This document shows positions 27,180 to 36,890 of a stretch of DNA of 64,000 nt, one piece after another; the stretch's first letter is position 1; the number at the start of each line of letters is the position of its first letter. The DNA is taken from NCBI GenBank assembly GCA_963823435.1, contig CAWGLN010000012.1, positions 186,001-250,000 of the forward strand, read 5' to 3'. Under the pieces are notes generated by a model. It saw nothing but the letters and a program-made list of their open reading frames with translations. It had not been told where the DNA came from and searched no databases. The DNA comes from CAKZML01 sp963823435. GTDB lineage: Bacteria; Pseudomonadota; Gammaproteobacteria; Steroidobacterales; BM003. Both the position numbers and the translations under genes were made by a program.

Positions 27180-27534
27180 ATGCAGATATTTGACGGCATC
27201 ATTACAGACCGCGGTTCAAAGTACGCAGTGTCCGGCGGACCATGCAGTTCGCCGGAAGAGGCCAAGGCGTTTATCAAGGCTCTCTGCCGCAAGAAGAAGT
27301 TCTTGAAAGCGACCCACAATACCTGGGCGTTTCTTCAGGACAGCGCTGCCGGTAAAGAACGACGATGGCGAATCCGGGGCCGGAATGTTGATCGCCCAAA
27401 TGCTGGAGAGGGAAGGACTGCAAAACCATATTGTCGTGGTGACCCGCTGGTATGGTGGCAAACACCTTGGTGGGGACCGTTTCAGGCATGTCCAGGACGC
27501 GGTGCGCCATTACCTGGATCACCGTTCAAAATAA
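27180..27534 (+). CDS. IMPACT/YigZ-family (UPF0029) protein, one apparent +1 frameshift
   Basis: Small protein of the IMPACT N-terminal (UPF0029) family, of uncertain function and linked to translation regulation in eukaryotes. Starting at ATG 27180 (MQIFDGIITDRGSKYAVSGG), it has FLKATHNTWAF. After one extra A near 27357 it reads NDDGESGAGMLIAQML, VVVTRWYGGKHLGGDRFRHV and a TAA at 27532. The reconstructed ~117 aa is a single-domain version, shorter than bacterial YigZ (~205 aa) with its second domain. Isolated, with no operon partner. Confidence 0.85.
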
Positions 27535-27986
27535 TCAGGATCAGTTCGGTACCTTGGCCTGTACTCTCTGATTTTTCCATTATTAGTGCCTGGCCAGCCA
27601 ATTACAGGCAGACAAAATGCAAGTCGGTGATTTTCTTGACTACAGGCAATTGGTTAGCGCCGGAATGCCACATCCCGAATAATTTGCACGTCGCCGGCAG
27701 TGATATTTTCTACTTTCACGGCGAACGCGCGGGGGTCTATGCGCGCGTGAACATCGAGGGACGTTCCTTCGAGATTCTCGGCCCAAGAGGCGGCTATTTA
27801 CCTAGAGGTACCCTGCTGACGCGAGATGACCTTGGCAAGACACGCTTCATGGCAATACTTTACGGCCACAACCTCCTGGGAACATTAGACGGTTCGAGAG
27901 CGAAATATGGGGTCGAAGCTGATTATCGGGATCGAACCGAGGTTTTAAAGAAACCCCGGCCAGACCCCGTCAATTACAAATGGAAC
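27535..27986. other. Spacer with a possible short coding remnant
   Basis: The plus strand at about 27690-27905 can be read as a protein-like segment (VYARVNIEGRSFEILGPRGG ... TRFMAILYGHNLLGT) ending at TAG, but it has no start codon or recognisable family. Around 27910 lies a GGGGTCGAAG...GGATCGAACC unit related to the hairpin family at 47191. Nothing else is supported. Confidence 0.4.
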
Positions 27987-30240
27987 CTACGCCAGCTTCA
28001 CATTGGCAAGAGGTAGCTCACGCACCCGCTTGCCCGTTGCCGCAAAAATAGCATTGCATATGGCAGGCGCAACCGGTGGCACACCCGGCTCACCGACACC
28101 GCCCGGCTTGGCGTTCGATGGCATGACATGCACATTGATGGCTTTTGGTGATTCATTCATGCGAATCACGCGATAGCTGTTGAAATTACCCTGCACGATC
28201 GCCCCTTCCTTGGCGGTGATCTCGCCAAGCAAGGCAAGACTCATGCCGAATATGCCCGCACCTTCCATCTGCGCTCGCACCCGATCCGGATTCACGACCG
28301 TGCCTGCATCAACGGCCGTCCACAGTTCCTCAACCCTGGGTTCGCCGGCGTCACTGACGCTAACCTGGGCCGCCGTGGCAACGTAACCGAGGAATGAGCG
28401 GTGCACAGCAATGCCGAGGCCACTGCCCGGCAGGCAACTTCCGGCCCCAGTCTGCCATTTTCGCGGCTTCCGCAAGCACACCCTTCAGACGCGCCGTGTC
28501 TATCGGGTGCTCGGCAATGTCCTGGCCGTAGTTATCGTACTCGGCACCACTGTCGGTCGGATTAACATGCCGGTCCGGGCCAATCAGCTCAAGCAAGATA
28601 ATCCTTCGGGTCGCGTCCGGCAAGATGCGCCAGCTCGTCGGCAAAACTGCTCGCTGCGAACGCATGGTACACATTGGATACGGATCGCAGCCAACCGATT
28701 CTGACGTGTGCTGCCGCCTTGCATGATTCAATCTTCATGTTGTCGATCGCATACGGATTATCGACACAGCCCAGGCCAAGCTCCATACCCGGCCGGGCCG
28801 TCCGCCGGTCCGAAGGTCGACATGATCGAGGGAAACGCCGTGCGCTGCTGCCAGGCCGTTACCTTGCCATCGGCGTCCAGGCCGCCACGCAGATACTGGC
28901 AGCTCACCGAGTGGAAGTAACCGTGCCGAATATCGTCCTCTCGGGTCCATGTCACCTTGACCGGCTTGCCGGCTTTCTTCGCCAGCAAGGCAGCTTCGGC
29001 GATGAAGTCCGGCTTGGACTTGCGTCCGAAACCGCCGCCGAGCAAGGTCACGTTGATGGTTACCTGCGCGGGCTCAATGCCCAGCGTGCCCGCGACCACA
29101 CCCTGCGCCGTTTGCGGATCCTGGGTACACGCCCAGACTTCACAACTTCCATCGGCATTAATCCTCGCGACCGCCGCTGGCGGTTCCATCGGCACCTGGG
29201 ACAGAAGCGGCGCATAATAGGTCGCCTCCAGGGTCTTGGCCGCACCGGCAAGCGCTGCATCAACATCGCCACGAGAAAGCACCACCGAGCCCTCGGCATG
29301 CACCGAAGATTCAAGTTGCTTACGATAAGCGGCCGAGGTGTAACTCGCGTTCGCGCCCAGGTCCCACACTATTTGCAGGGCTTCGCGCGCCTTGCTGGGC
29401 AGACCAGGTGTTGGTGGCCAGCACCGCAACGCCGCCAAGCGGATTAAAGATCGGTGGGGATGTCCCGTTACCCAGCTGGATAACATCTACAACCCCGGCA
29501 ATCGCCCTGGCTGCCGTGTCATCGACAGATACCAGCGTGCCGCCAACCACCGGGCAACGCTCGATCGACGCGTACAGCATGTCCGGTAACACGGTATCAA
29601 TGCCAAAGGTCGCCGTACCAACCGTGAATGCCATGCCGTCGATGAGATCCATCGGTTTGCCGATGTAGCGGTAATCCCCGGGAGACTTGAATTCCACTTC
29701 TCGGGCACCGGCAAGGTCGCCGCCGTGCCCTGCCAGCTCACCATAGCCCAGCGACTTGCCCGAGGCTGCGTGATGCACCGCGTGATTTCGGCCCACGCAT
29801 TCGGCAGCAGGTACGCCCCATATATCCGCCGCGGCGGCCACCAGCATGTGCCGGGCAACCGCACCTGCATTGCGCAATAGATCGAATTGCTTGCGAATGC
29901 TGGTGGAACCATCGGTATTCTGATCGCCATACTTGGCGTCGCCGGTTGCCTGCAGCAATGTTACGCGATCCCAATCGGCTTCCATCTCGTCGGCAATGAC
30001 CTGCATGACCGAGGTCCGCACGCCCTGCCCCATTTCAGAACGGTGGCAGACAATTTCGACGTCGCCGTTTTCCAGCAGGTTCACGTACACATTGGGTGCG
30101 AAATCGCCACCAGGCAGTTCCATGTCGGTCGAGCAGCCCGAGAAGTGGGCCGCAAGGATCAGGCCGCCACCGGCGAGGCCTGTATTGCGAATAAATTCAC
30201 GGCGGGTAATGAGCCTTATGCCCTTGATGACGTCCTTCAT
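27987..30240 (-). CDS. Molybdenum hydroxylase large subunit (xanthine dehydrogenase/IorB family), four apparent +1 frameshifts
   Basis: Molybdopterin-binding catalytic subunit of a periplasmic hydroxylase/dehydrogenase; substrate unknown. Start ATG at 30240 (MKDVIKGIRL). A twin-arginine signal (ITRREFIRNTGLAGGGLILAA) indicates Tat export. Later motifs are SEMGQGVRTSVMQVIADEME, VTLLGGGFGRKSKPDF and the C-terminal GGVGEPGVPPVAPAICNAIF with the conserved active-site Glu region. Frame changes lie near 29398 (CCC), 28790 (GGG), 28603 (TT) and 28437 (GGG). Deleting one base at each restores one ~750-aa protein, so the breaks look technical. The start overlaps the small-subunit stop (ATGA). Confidence 0.85.
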
Positions 30241-30695
30241 GACTTCACCTCCGCAGCCTTGTGGATCGCCGCCCGAATTCGGGTGTAGGTACCGCAGCGG
30301 CAAAGATTGCCACTCATTGCGTTATCGATATCCTCATCCGTCGGAGTGGGATTTTTATCGAGCAAGGCCACAGCCGCCATGATCTGTCCGGGTTGGCAAT
30401 AGCCGCACTGCGGAACATTCAGCTCGCGCCATGCCACTTGCACCGGGTGATTGCCGTCTGCGGACAGCCCCTCGATCGTGGTGACAGCTTTACCCGCCGC
30501 GGCGGACACCGGATATGCGCATGACAGCACTGGCTCGCCATCAACATGCACGGTACAGGCGCCGCACAATGCCTTCCCGCAACCGAACTTGGTTCCGGTC
30601 ATGCCGGCCAGATCGCGAATCGCCCACAGCAGCGGCATGTCAGGATCGGCATCCAGCGATAAGGTTTTGCCGTTGATATTGATATCTATTGTCAT
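30237..30695 (-). CDS. Molybdenum hydroxylase 2Fe-2S subunit (IorA type)
   Basis: Electron-transfer subunit carrying two [2Fe-2S] clusters. The ~152 aa start at 30695 (MTIDININGKTL); an in-frame start 12 nt upstream is possible. A plant-ferredoxin-type motif (GTKFGCGKALCGACTVHVDG ... SCAYP) is followed by the helical second cluster domain (QCGYCQPGQIM ... GNLCRCGTY). Intact. Its stop overlaps the start of the large subunit, so the two are translationally coupled. Confidence 0.95.
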   Translation of the reverse strand: MTIDININGKTLSLDADPDMPLLWAIRDLAGMTGTKFGCGKALCGACTVHVDGEPVLSCAYPVSAAAGKAVTTIEGLSADGNHPVQVAWRELNVPQCGYCQPGQIMAAVALLDKNPTPTDEDIDNAMSGNLCRCGTYTRIRAAIHKAAEVKS

Positions 30696-30926
30696 TGGAC
30701 TCCCCACGCAACCCAGGCCACGGGCAGGTTGAAATTCCGCGCCTGGTGACGGAATGCAACCGGTGCTCGAAAAAGCAGCTTTTGTATAATTATCCTAGCC
30801 GATTTTTCGGTCGGCGACGCCATTTTTGTTTCCGTGGATAGCCGCGCGAAAGCGGGATCACACCGCATTTAATACTCTGAAAATAGTCAAATTTCCATAT
30901 TTCCTACACCGATCCTTCCTCATTTT

Positions 30927-32038
30927 TCAGTGCCCGGTATCACCCTCTTCCCTGATGTCGCCGCGCATGACCGGGTATCCAAGATTGATCCAGCCGTAAA
31001 TGCCCTCATAGAGTACTGCGGTCCGCTATAGCCCCGCTTTCTCAGCTCCTCAATCACCCAGTCAGCGGCAGCACGAGGGCAGGAACAGTAGGCCACTATC
31101 ATGACGTCTTTGGGCAGGTCCGCCTCTATGGCATCGAAATCCGAATAGTAGGGCAAGGTAAACGAGCCTTCGATATGTGCGGTCTGCCACACCGAGCTTA
31201 CCCGCGTATCAAGCAGCATCATTTTCTGCTTCGCCTGCAAGGCCTGGAACAGGTCGGCCGCCGATACATACAAGCCATCGGTCAAGTCAAAGGCGGGGTC
31301 TGCGCCGTCCTTGTTGATGACATATTGATCCGGCGTCGGCAATTTCCGAAGGACCGGTTTCTCCGCTTTCCAACCACCCGCCCGGCTGCGAATGAACGCT
31401 GTGAGATTGTCGATATCTTCGGCTGAAAACTTGTCCGCGAAGGCGACCATGTCGGTGCCATTCCGACCCTGCCGAATGGCGTAGCGGATGAACTCATCGG
31501 AATTGTGAGCCAGGGCAGATTGATTGCCGAGCGCCGGCGCAGTCACGCCTTCGCCGTTTTCGCCATGGCACTCAGCGCAGGTCGTCTGGTAAAGACCTTG
31601 CCCACGTTCGATATCCCCGTGTACCGGGTTGGTGGTGATTGCGACCCGCTCAGCGCCGGATTGTTCGAACAACCAGTAGGTCAGGTCCCAGGTTTCGTCC
31701 AGGGTCAGGGGTCCGCCCACCTCATCCAGGTAGCCACCCATGGCGGTGCCCTGGCGGCCGTAGGAAAGCGGTCGGAGAATGGCGTGCGGCACACCGGATT
31801 CGAACAGGCTTTTACTGCGCAGCGACGGCGCATGATCGTTCACGTGGCCTTGCCGGTCCGCCCCGTGGCACAGGACACAGTATTTCTCGTAATTGGCGGC
31901 TGCGGCCTTGCTCTGCTCTTCAGTCAGCGTGCTGATCGGGGGCAAACCTTCCTTGTCTCTCTTCAGTGGCCGGGGCGGCGACTGGTGCGGCAAACAATAC
32001 CAGGCTGACTAGCACGTAAATCAGACGGTAATCATTCA
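30927..32038 (-). CDS. Exported dihaem cytochrome c fused to a rhodanese-like domain, two apparent frameshifts
   Basis: Reconstructed ~370 aa. A signal peptide (ATG at 32038, LIYVLVSLVLFAAPVAAPA) is followed by cytochrome c domain 1 (CVLCH), domain 2 (CAECH, GTDMVAFADKFSAEDIDNLTAFI), and a C-terminal rhodanese fold (MLLDTRVSSVWQTAHIEGS ... MIVAYCSCPRAAADWVIEELR). The presumed active-site loop Cys is in YCSCP. A +1 shift near 31960 separates the signal peptide from the body. A -1 shift near 31010 precedes the true end (LYEGIYGWINLGYPV), stop at 30927. It lies upstream of the molybdenum hydroxylase genes on the same strand and may accept their electrons (inference). Confidence 0.83.
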
Positions 32039-32360
32039 TGGGCGGGAACTCCTGAATCTTTCTTTTTTCGCCGTCGGTTTGCAAGCGTCCCGATTTCCCG
32101 GATCCGGATGCCTGCTTCACATAGCGTTATCACCACATCTTGAATGCTATCAAGGTAAGGTGCAAGTTGACGAATGCCGCTGTTTTCGGGTGCGAAGCAA
32201 GACTTTGGGCGCCTCCCCACCGGGTCGCCAGTAGATGATGGCTGGAATACGGACACGAACCGACGGGGCCGGACTTGCCACCCCGGATCACCCGCTTAAG
32301 CTCGACTCTTTATCCAGTGCATTTGATACACTACGGCGATCTCTGGTTGGAGCGATCACT

Positions 32361-32675
32361 ATGGCAGGCAGCAACCACCAAATATGGGTACGGCATCTCG
32401 GCGGCATCGCCACCGAGCTTGTCAGGATGGCCGTCGCCTGCGATGTGATCTTGCGTGAACCGGGCGTGATCGAGCGAATACTCAGCAACGACGAAACCGT
32501 ATGCGGCAGGCAGAACCCGCAGGCGTTTCGCAAGCTGCGCAGCCTCGTGATGGCGACCTACCAATCGCTGAATATGGCCATCGACCGAATCGGTCCCGAA
32601 GAAACCAAAATGATCAGAGACGCCATTATCGAACGCACGGAAAAACTGCGCGTCCTCGGTGGCACGGCCAGGTAA
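32361..32675 (+). CDS. Hypothetical protein
   Basis: 104 aa starting at ATG 32361, which has GGAG 8 nt upstream; an in-frame ATG at 32235 has no ribosome-binding site. The sequence is helical and soluble (GGIATELVRMAVACDVILRE, FRKLRSLVMATYQSLNMAIDRIG) with no signal, membrane helix or metal motif. No family is recognised. It stands alone on the plus strand and diverges from the cytochrome-rhodanese gene. Confidence 0.5.
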   Translation: MAGSNHQIWVRHLGGIATELVRMAVACDVILREPGVIERILSNDETVCGRQNPQAFRKLRSLVMATYQSLNMAIDRIGPEETKMIRDAIIERTEKLRVLGGTAR

Positions 32676-32909
32676 TTTGGCGCCGGTGACGTTATACCCC
32701 CCGAGACGAGCTTGTTGCGTATCACCCTGATGCGCCTGGAAGCGACCGGACTGCCAAGAGCGCCGCTAACAGTTACACTGGATCACGCCAAAAGACAGGA
32801 CGAATTACCACTATCCGGTGCTACTATTCTAAAACTCGACCGGCGCAGCGGAGACTGGTGTCACCGTCAACAACTAGCACTACTGGTTTTACCTTGGAGG
32901 AATAAATGA

Positions 32910-33104
32910 ATGGCAACCTACGAATGTAAAAAATGCGGAATGAGCGTCAACGCGACCTGCGGAAAATGCGACGCTCCCCTGAAAAATGACACCTTGAAAC
33001 TGGACAGTGGCGCCGAAGTACAGATCTCCAAATGCCCGAACGGTCACGGCAAGATCAAGTCACCGTTGTGCTGTGGGCAGGATATGAGCTGTTCGATTGC
33101 CTAG
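32910..33104 (+). CDS. Small zinc-ribbon-like protein
   Basis: 64 aa with GGAGG 9 nt before the ATG. Cysteine pairs CKKCG (residues 6-9) and CGKC (17-20) resemble a rubredoxin/zinc-ribbon knuckle. Further Cys/His occur at SKCPNGHGKIKSPLCCG and the end. The spacing suggests one or two structural zinc sites. It belongs by appearance to a set of short conserved proteins of unknown function. A strong terminator follows 16 nt later, so it is probably a monocistronic unit. Confidence 0.8.
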   Translation: MATYECKKCGMSVNATCGKCDAPLKNDTLKLDSGAEVQISKCPNGHGKIKSPLCCGQDMSCSIA

Positions 33105-33119
33105 CCACTCCATGGCAGC

Positions 33120-33174
33120 GGGGTTGAATCCGCATGTCAAATATATTGCGATTCAACCCCGATCCTCTTTTTAA
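33120..33174 (+). terminator. Intrinsic terminator (GGGGTTGAATC hairpin)
   Basis: 11-bp perfect stem GGGGTTGAATC / GATTCAACCCC (33120-33130 and 33150-33160), followed by a T-rich tract (CTCTTTTT). It resembles the GGGGTCGAACC hairpin at 47191, with compensating changes in both arms. Confidence 0.8.
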
Positions 33175-33224
33175 GTACAGAGACGCTCAATGGTTTTGCC
33201 TGACGACATCGCCGGGAGCACGGT

Positions 33225-33626
33225 GTGAACATCTGGACAATTGTTGGCCTGTCGCTGCTGTTGGTGGCGCTGATCGGTGTGGTCGTGCCCTTGCTGCCGA
33301 CCACGCCATTTGTCCTTCTGGCCGCTTTTTGCTTTGCCAGGTCCTCTCCCCGTTTGCACCGATGGCTTCTGGATAGCGCGCTGTTCGGCCCGGTCTTGCA
33401 GGATTGGGAACGCAAACAATGCGTTACGCTCAACGTGAAGTGGCTGGCCCTGACCATGATGCTGGTCGTGGGCGGAAGTTCGATCTGGTTTTTCGTACCT
33501 TCCGGCTGGCCAAGGTTGGCGGCATTGGGAATGATAGGGCTGGGTTGCGTGTCGGTAGTGTCACTTAAAACCTGCCCAAAACAGGTGGCCGTCAAGGTGA
33601 CAGACGAGAATCCGTCGGCGGGTTAA
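33225..33626 (+). CDS. YbaN/DUF454 family inner-membrane protein
   Basis: 133 aa from a GTG at 33225. It carries the DUF454 hallmark in the first half: a hydrophobic helix with PLLPTTPF (residues ~22-29) followed by LLAAFCFARSSPRLHRWLL. Two further helices follow (LALTMMLVVGGSSIWFFV, LAALGMIGLGCVSVV). A short hydrophilic tail ends the protein. The function of the family is unknown. No operon partner. Confidence 0.88.
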   Translation: MNIWTIVGLSLLLVALIGVVVPLLPTTPFVLLAAFCFARSSPRLHRWLLDSALFGPVLQDWERKQCVTLNVKWLALTMMLVVGGSSIWFFVPSGWPRLAALGMIGLGCVSVVSLKTCPKQVAVKVTDENPSAG

Positions 33627-33718
33627 GGTTGCTGTCCCTATAATTTGCTTGGGTTGCTGTCTCCATGTGTTCATCTTCTTTTCGCCGACTCCATCTCATC
33701 ATGAACAGGATCTAGCGA

Positions 33719-34240
33719 ATGATGATTGAGACAGAACGACTAATACTCCGCCCGATTGATCCCGAGCGTGATTTTGACGATTGGGCCATGGCCCTGGCCG
33801 ACGAATCGACTGTGCGTTACCTGGGAACAAAACCAATGGATCGTGCTCAGGCTTGGAGAAACATGGCCGCCGTCATCGGGCACTGGTCCATCAGGGGCTA
33901 CGGTTTCTTCTCTTTGGAACACAAGGAATCCGGACAATGGGTTGGGAGGGTCGGCCCATGGTACCCGGAGGGGTGGCCTGAACCAGAAGTCGGTTGGACG
34001 ATCGCACCCGGCCACCGGCGAAAGGGCTACGCCGCCGAGGCGGCAAGAGCGTCAATCGACTACGTCTTCAACACCTTGGGCTGGCCACGACTGGTACATG
34101 TCATTCTTGAAGGCAATGAACCAAGCATTGCCCTGGCGAAGATGTTGGGGTCCACCCTGCTTGGTGAACAGTGTGGATTGCCAGGTATTACTGAAGAAAA
34201 GGTACTGATTTATGGTCAAACGAATCCGGCTGGTTCATGA
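33719..34240 (+). CDS. GNAT-family N-acetyltransferase (RimJ/RimL-like)
   Basis: 173 aa. It opens with the typical IETERLILRPIDPERD and has the acetyl-CoA pyrophosphate-binding motif A (GHRRKGYAAEAARASIDYVF, residues ~102-121) and motif B (HVILEGNEPSIALAKMLGSTLLGE). This pattern fits the RimJ/RimL-type subgroup that acetylates protein N-termini or small amines; the substrate cannot be told. It stands alone. Its 3' end approaches the convergent DUF885 gene. Confidence 0.9.
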   Translation: MMIETERLILRPIDPERDFDDWAMALADESTVRYLGTKPMDRAQAWRNMAAVIGHWSIRGYGFFSLEHKESGQWVGRVGPWYPEGWPEPEVGWTIAPGHRRKGYAAEAARASIDYVFNTLGWPRLVHVILEGNEPSIALAKMLGSTLLGEQCGLPGITEEKVLIYGQTNPAGS

Positions 34241-34362
34241 CCGGCACGATGTTTCGAACGGCGTACCACAGGGCACGCCGAAAGCTTCGATTCAAGAGCG
34301 CGGTTCGAACACAGCCCGGCAAGTCAGTTCTGAATGGACAGGGTTTTAGCGGCAGCCTGCTG

Positions 34363-36018
34363 TTACTGAACCTGCTTGCGTACCTCGTTATCCAGTCCCG
34401 TCATCTCCCAGCGACCCAGCGATATCGGGATACTGTCTATGGCGTTGAGTCGATCGAAGAAATTTCTCAATTGGAACTCCTCTCCTCGTTCCTCAAGTTG
34501 CCTGGCATAGTCGGCCAGGGTTTGTTCGAGCAGGTACTTGCCTGTGACATAGCTGGTACCGTAGCCGGGCTGGCGTAAATACAGGTGCTGCTCGAAAATC
34601 CGCAGTTCCGGCTCGGTCTTCATCCAGCCACGTGGGGTCCACTCCATGTGGATTTCGCCGGCCTCGGCCATACTCATCTCATTCGCATGGGCGTATAGCG
34701 AGCCCAGGCCCCGCGCGGCCCGCTGGGCCAGCAGTATCCACACCAGCTCGCGTGAGCGCGGACTGTCGTCGTACAGTCCTGCGTGCATAAACATTTCTTC
34801 TACCCCGGTCGCTGTACCTTCGTTACGGCTGTCGAAGATGTTGTATAGCAGTGCGCCCTGTCGAACCGGGCTGGGATGTGGCTCACGGTCCATACGCGCC
34901 AATTCGAACCAGTGATAGAAGTGCGTAAACAGCGGCGCCGGGTCGTAGTGCGCGGTAATCCAGAAAAAATGACGCTTGTCCTCCGGCACAAAGGAACCTG
35001 CGTGTTCACGCAGCGCCGGCTCCAGGTAATCGGTGACCGTGAGGATGTCCTTGTCCCGCAGGAAGCGCATGATGCGTTCTATCGCATCGTTCGCCATGGC
35101 ATCGTATTCGGCCGGCGTGCTCGCAGCCACCATGGGCGGCAGGTCACGGTTGCGCTGCTCCTCCAGCTTCAGGGATGACCATGCCCTGGCCAGTTCCCGC
35201 TTCAGCAGCCTTTCCTCATCCTCCCAGGTCATCGGCACCAGGTGTACGTTTTGCTGGTACCAGGTGTAATTCTCCTTGCCAATGCCCGAGGGACCGGTCC
35301 TGGAAGCGGCCTGCTCCTCCAACCAGGCTATCAACTTTTCAGTGGCAATCCTGGAGGCCTGGATGATTTGCGCCAGCTCCTCGCTACCCGAGTCACCAAC
35401 CATGGCCTCCAGCTCGTCCAGCGCCGCGCGTTGCCCGCGTATGTCACGTATCCCCGTAATCCAAAGATCCCGGGCATTGCCGGTGAGGTTGGTCTGCGCC
35501 TGTTTCATCAAAGGCGGGATAACCTGCAGCTCGCTGACCAGGCGCTGCCGTCCGGCCTCGTCCAATGGAAACCCGTACTGCCACACCTCCACCACCGCGT
35601 GGTGGGTAGGTCCTTCATGCGCAGGCACGTCACTGCGTTCCATCCAGACGGTGTTGTAGAAGGCCGGATCGCGTGCCCAGGGCTGCAAGACACGCAGGTT
35701 AAAGTCATAGCCGTTCATTTCGGCCCGCACCAGGTGCCAGTCCACCTGCCGGGGAATCGGCCAATTGGCGATATCGAAGCTATTCAGCCGCTCCCGCAGC
35801 GCCAGAAAGGCGGGTTGCCGGGCGGAGAATTGCTCAGGCGTGTAGTCCGGCGCTCCATCCAGCAAGGGCGGCGACTCGAAGCGACGCCAGTCGGCAAACA
35901 GCACCAGCAGGTCCTCGTAGCCGGGCGTCTTTTGCGCCGACCCGTCCGTTGCGTGGGCCCCCGGGATCAATACCAGCGATGCAATCAGGACCAAGGGAAG
36001 ATATCTGGAGAAATTCAT
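34363..36018 (-). CDS. DUF885-family exported protein, lacking the usual metal motif
   Basis: 551 aa starting at ATG 36018, the in-frame ATG directly before a signal peptide (LPLVLIASLVLIPGAHA). The fold-level pattern, with a long helical body and LREHAGSFVPEDKRHFFWITAHYDP and LRQPGYGTSYVTGK segments, matches DUF885 proteins, which are putative metallocarboxypeptidase-like enzymes. The position where DUF885 members have HExxPGHH reads DSRNEGTATGVEEMF, so the canonical histidines are missing. It may be a non-peptidase or divergent paralogue. Monocistronic by context. Confidence 0.75.
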   Translation of the reverse strand: MNFSRYLPLVLIASLVLIPGAHATDGSAQKTPGYEDLLVLFADWRRFESPPLLDGAPDYTPEQFSARQPAFLALRERLNSFDIANWPIPRQVDWHLVRAEMNGYDFNLRVLQPWARDPAFYNTVWMERSDVPAHEGPTHHAVVEVWQYGFPLDEAGRQRLVSELQVIPPLMKQAQTNLTGNARDLWITGIRDIRGQRAALDELEAMVGDSGSEELAQIIQASRIATEKLIAWLEEQAASRTGPSGIGKENYTWYQQNVHLVPMTWEDEERLLKRELARAWSSLKLEEQRNRDLPPMVAASTPAEYDAMANDAIERIMRFLRDKDILTVTDYLEPALREHAGSFVPEDKRHFFWITAHYDPAPLFTHFYHWFELARMDREPHPSPVRQGALLYNIFDSRNEGTATGVEEMFMHAGLYDDSPRSRELVWILLAQRAARGLGSLYAHANEMSMAEAGEIHMEWTPRGWMKTEPELRIFEQHLYLRQPGYGTSYVTGKYLLEQTLADYARQLEERGEEFQLRNFFDRLNAIDSIPISLGRWEMTGLDNEVRKQVQ

Positions 36019-36308
36019 AAATGTTATCCGTGCCTGTTCAACCATAGGAACGCCTTGACCGGCGCCGGCAGAAAATCCGGTGCCGAGCCTCACGAAGTGT
36101 GACAAATCCATGGGTAATAGCAACCGCTAAAAGAGCGTCGGCGTGGCCTGCTATATATAGAAGTCTTTCATGCTAACGCTGTTGCATGAGCGACACGCCG
36201 AGATGCGCGGCCAGTGGTGAGTTCTGCGCGAGCGGTTTGGCGACAGACTGCCTTGAGGTGGCCGGCCCGTCGCCAACCCCTCGCTACCAAAAGCAGGACC
36301 TTGCGCCG

Positions 36309-36737
36309 CTAATGCGTTATGCGGTCGATGATCTTGTGGACTTCCGCTTCCAACTTCCCGGATGGTGTGACCACCACTGGGCGGCCTTTCACGGTAGTGC
36401 AGAAGCGACTGACGTCGCTGGCATGCTCATAAGCGGTGCGCAACTCATCCACCACCTTTTCCACCTCCAGCGGTTTCATGCCGTGATCCTGCACCAGGTT
36501 ATTCAAGCCACTGACCTTGCCATCATGTATCCAGGCCAGGCCGAACTTCGACGGCGGCTTGCCTATGAAGACATAGGCCGCATGCTCAGAGGGCACTACT
36601 TCCAGCCGGTCAGATACTTTGCCGGCCAATTCTTCGAGCTCTTTTTCAACCAGCGCGACGCGATGCGCCGCGGCGCTGTTCGGGTCGATGGGTGGATAAT
36701 CGATCTTCGATGAAAACAGGTTACCTAGCAGTCCCAT
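36309..36737 (-). CDS. Conserved hypothetical protein
   Basis: 142 aa, ATG behind GAGGAAG. Mixed alpha/beta and charged, with no signal peptide or membrane helix. The middle reads EHAAYVFIGKPPSKFGLAWIHDGKVSGLNNL and the C-terminus FCTTVKGRPVVVTPSGKLEAEVHKIID. I do not recognise the family. It is flanked by DUF885 and the enolase-superfamily gene on the same strand, with ~150-nt gaps. Confidence 0.7.
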   Translation of the reverse strand: MGLLGNLFSSKIDYPPIDPNSAAAHRVALVEKELEELAGKVSDRLEVVPSEHAAYVFIGKPPSKFGLAWIHDGKVSGLNNLVQDHGMKPLEVEKVVDELRTAYEHASDVSRFCTTVKGRPVVVTPSGKLEAEVHKIIDRITH

Positions 36738-36890
36738 GACTTCCTCCTATGCTTCCGACACCCCGAGAAAACATACCTCTCCAACCGAACCTAGTAAAAA
36801 AAGCACGACTTGGCAACCTCGGATGACCGAAATCGATGCTCACCAAGCCTCTGGACTCGTTCTTTTCCATACCAGACTCGGCGGGGGTTA

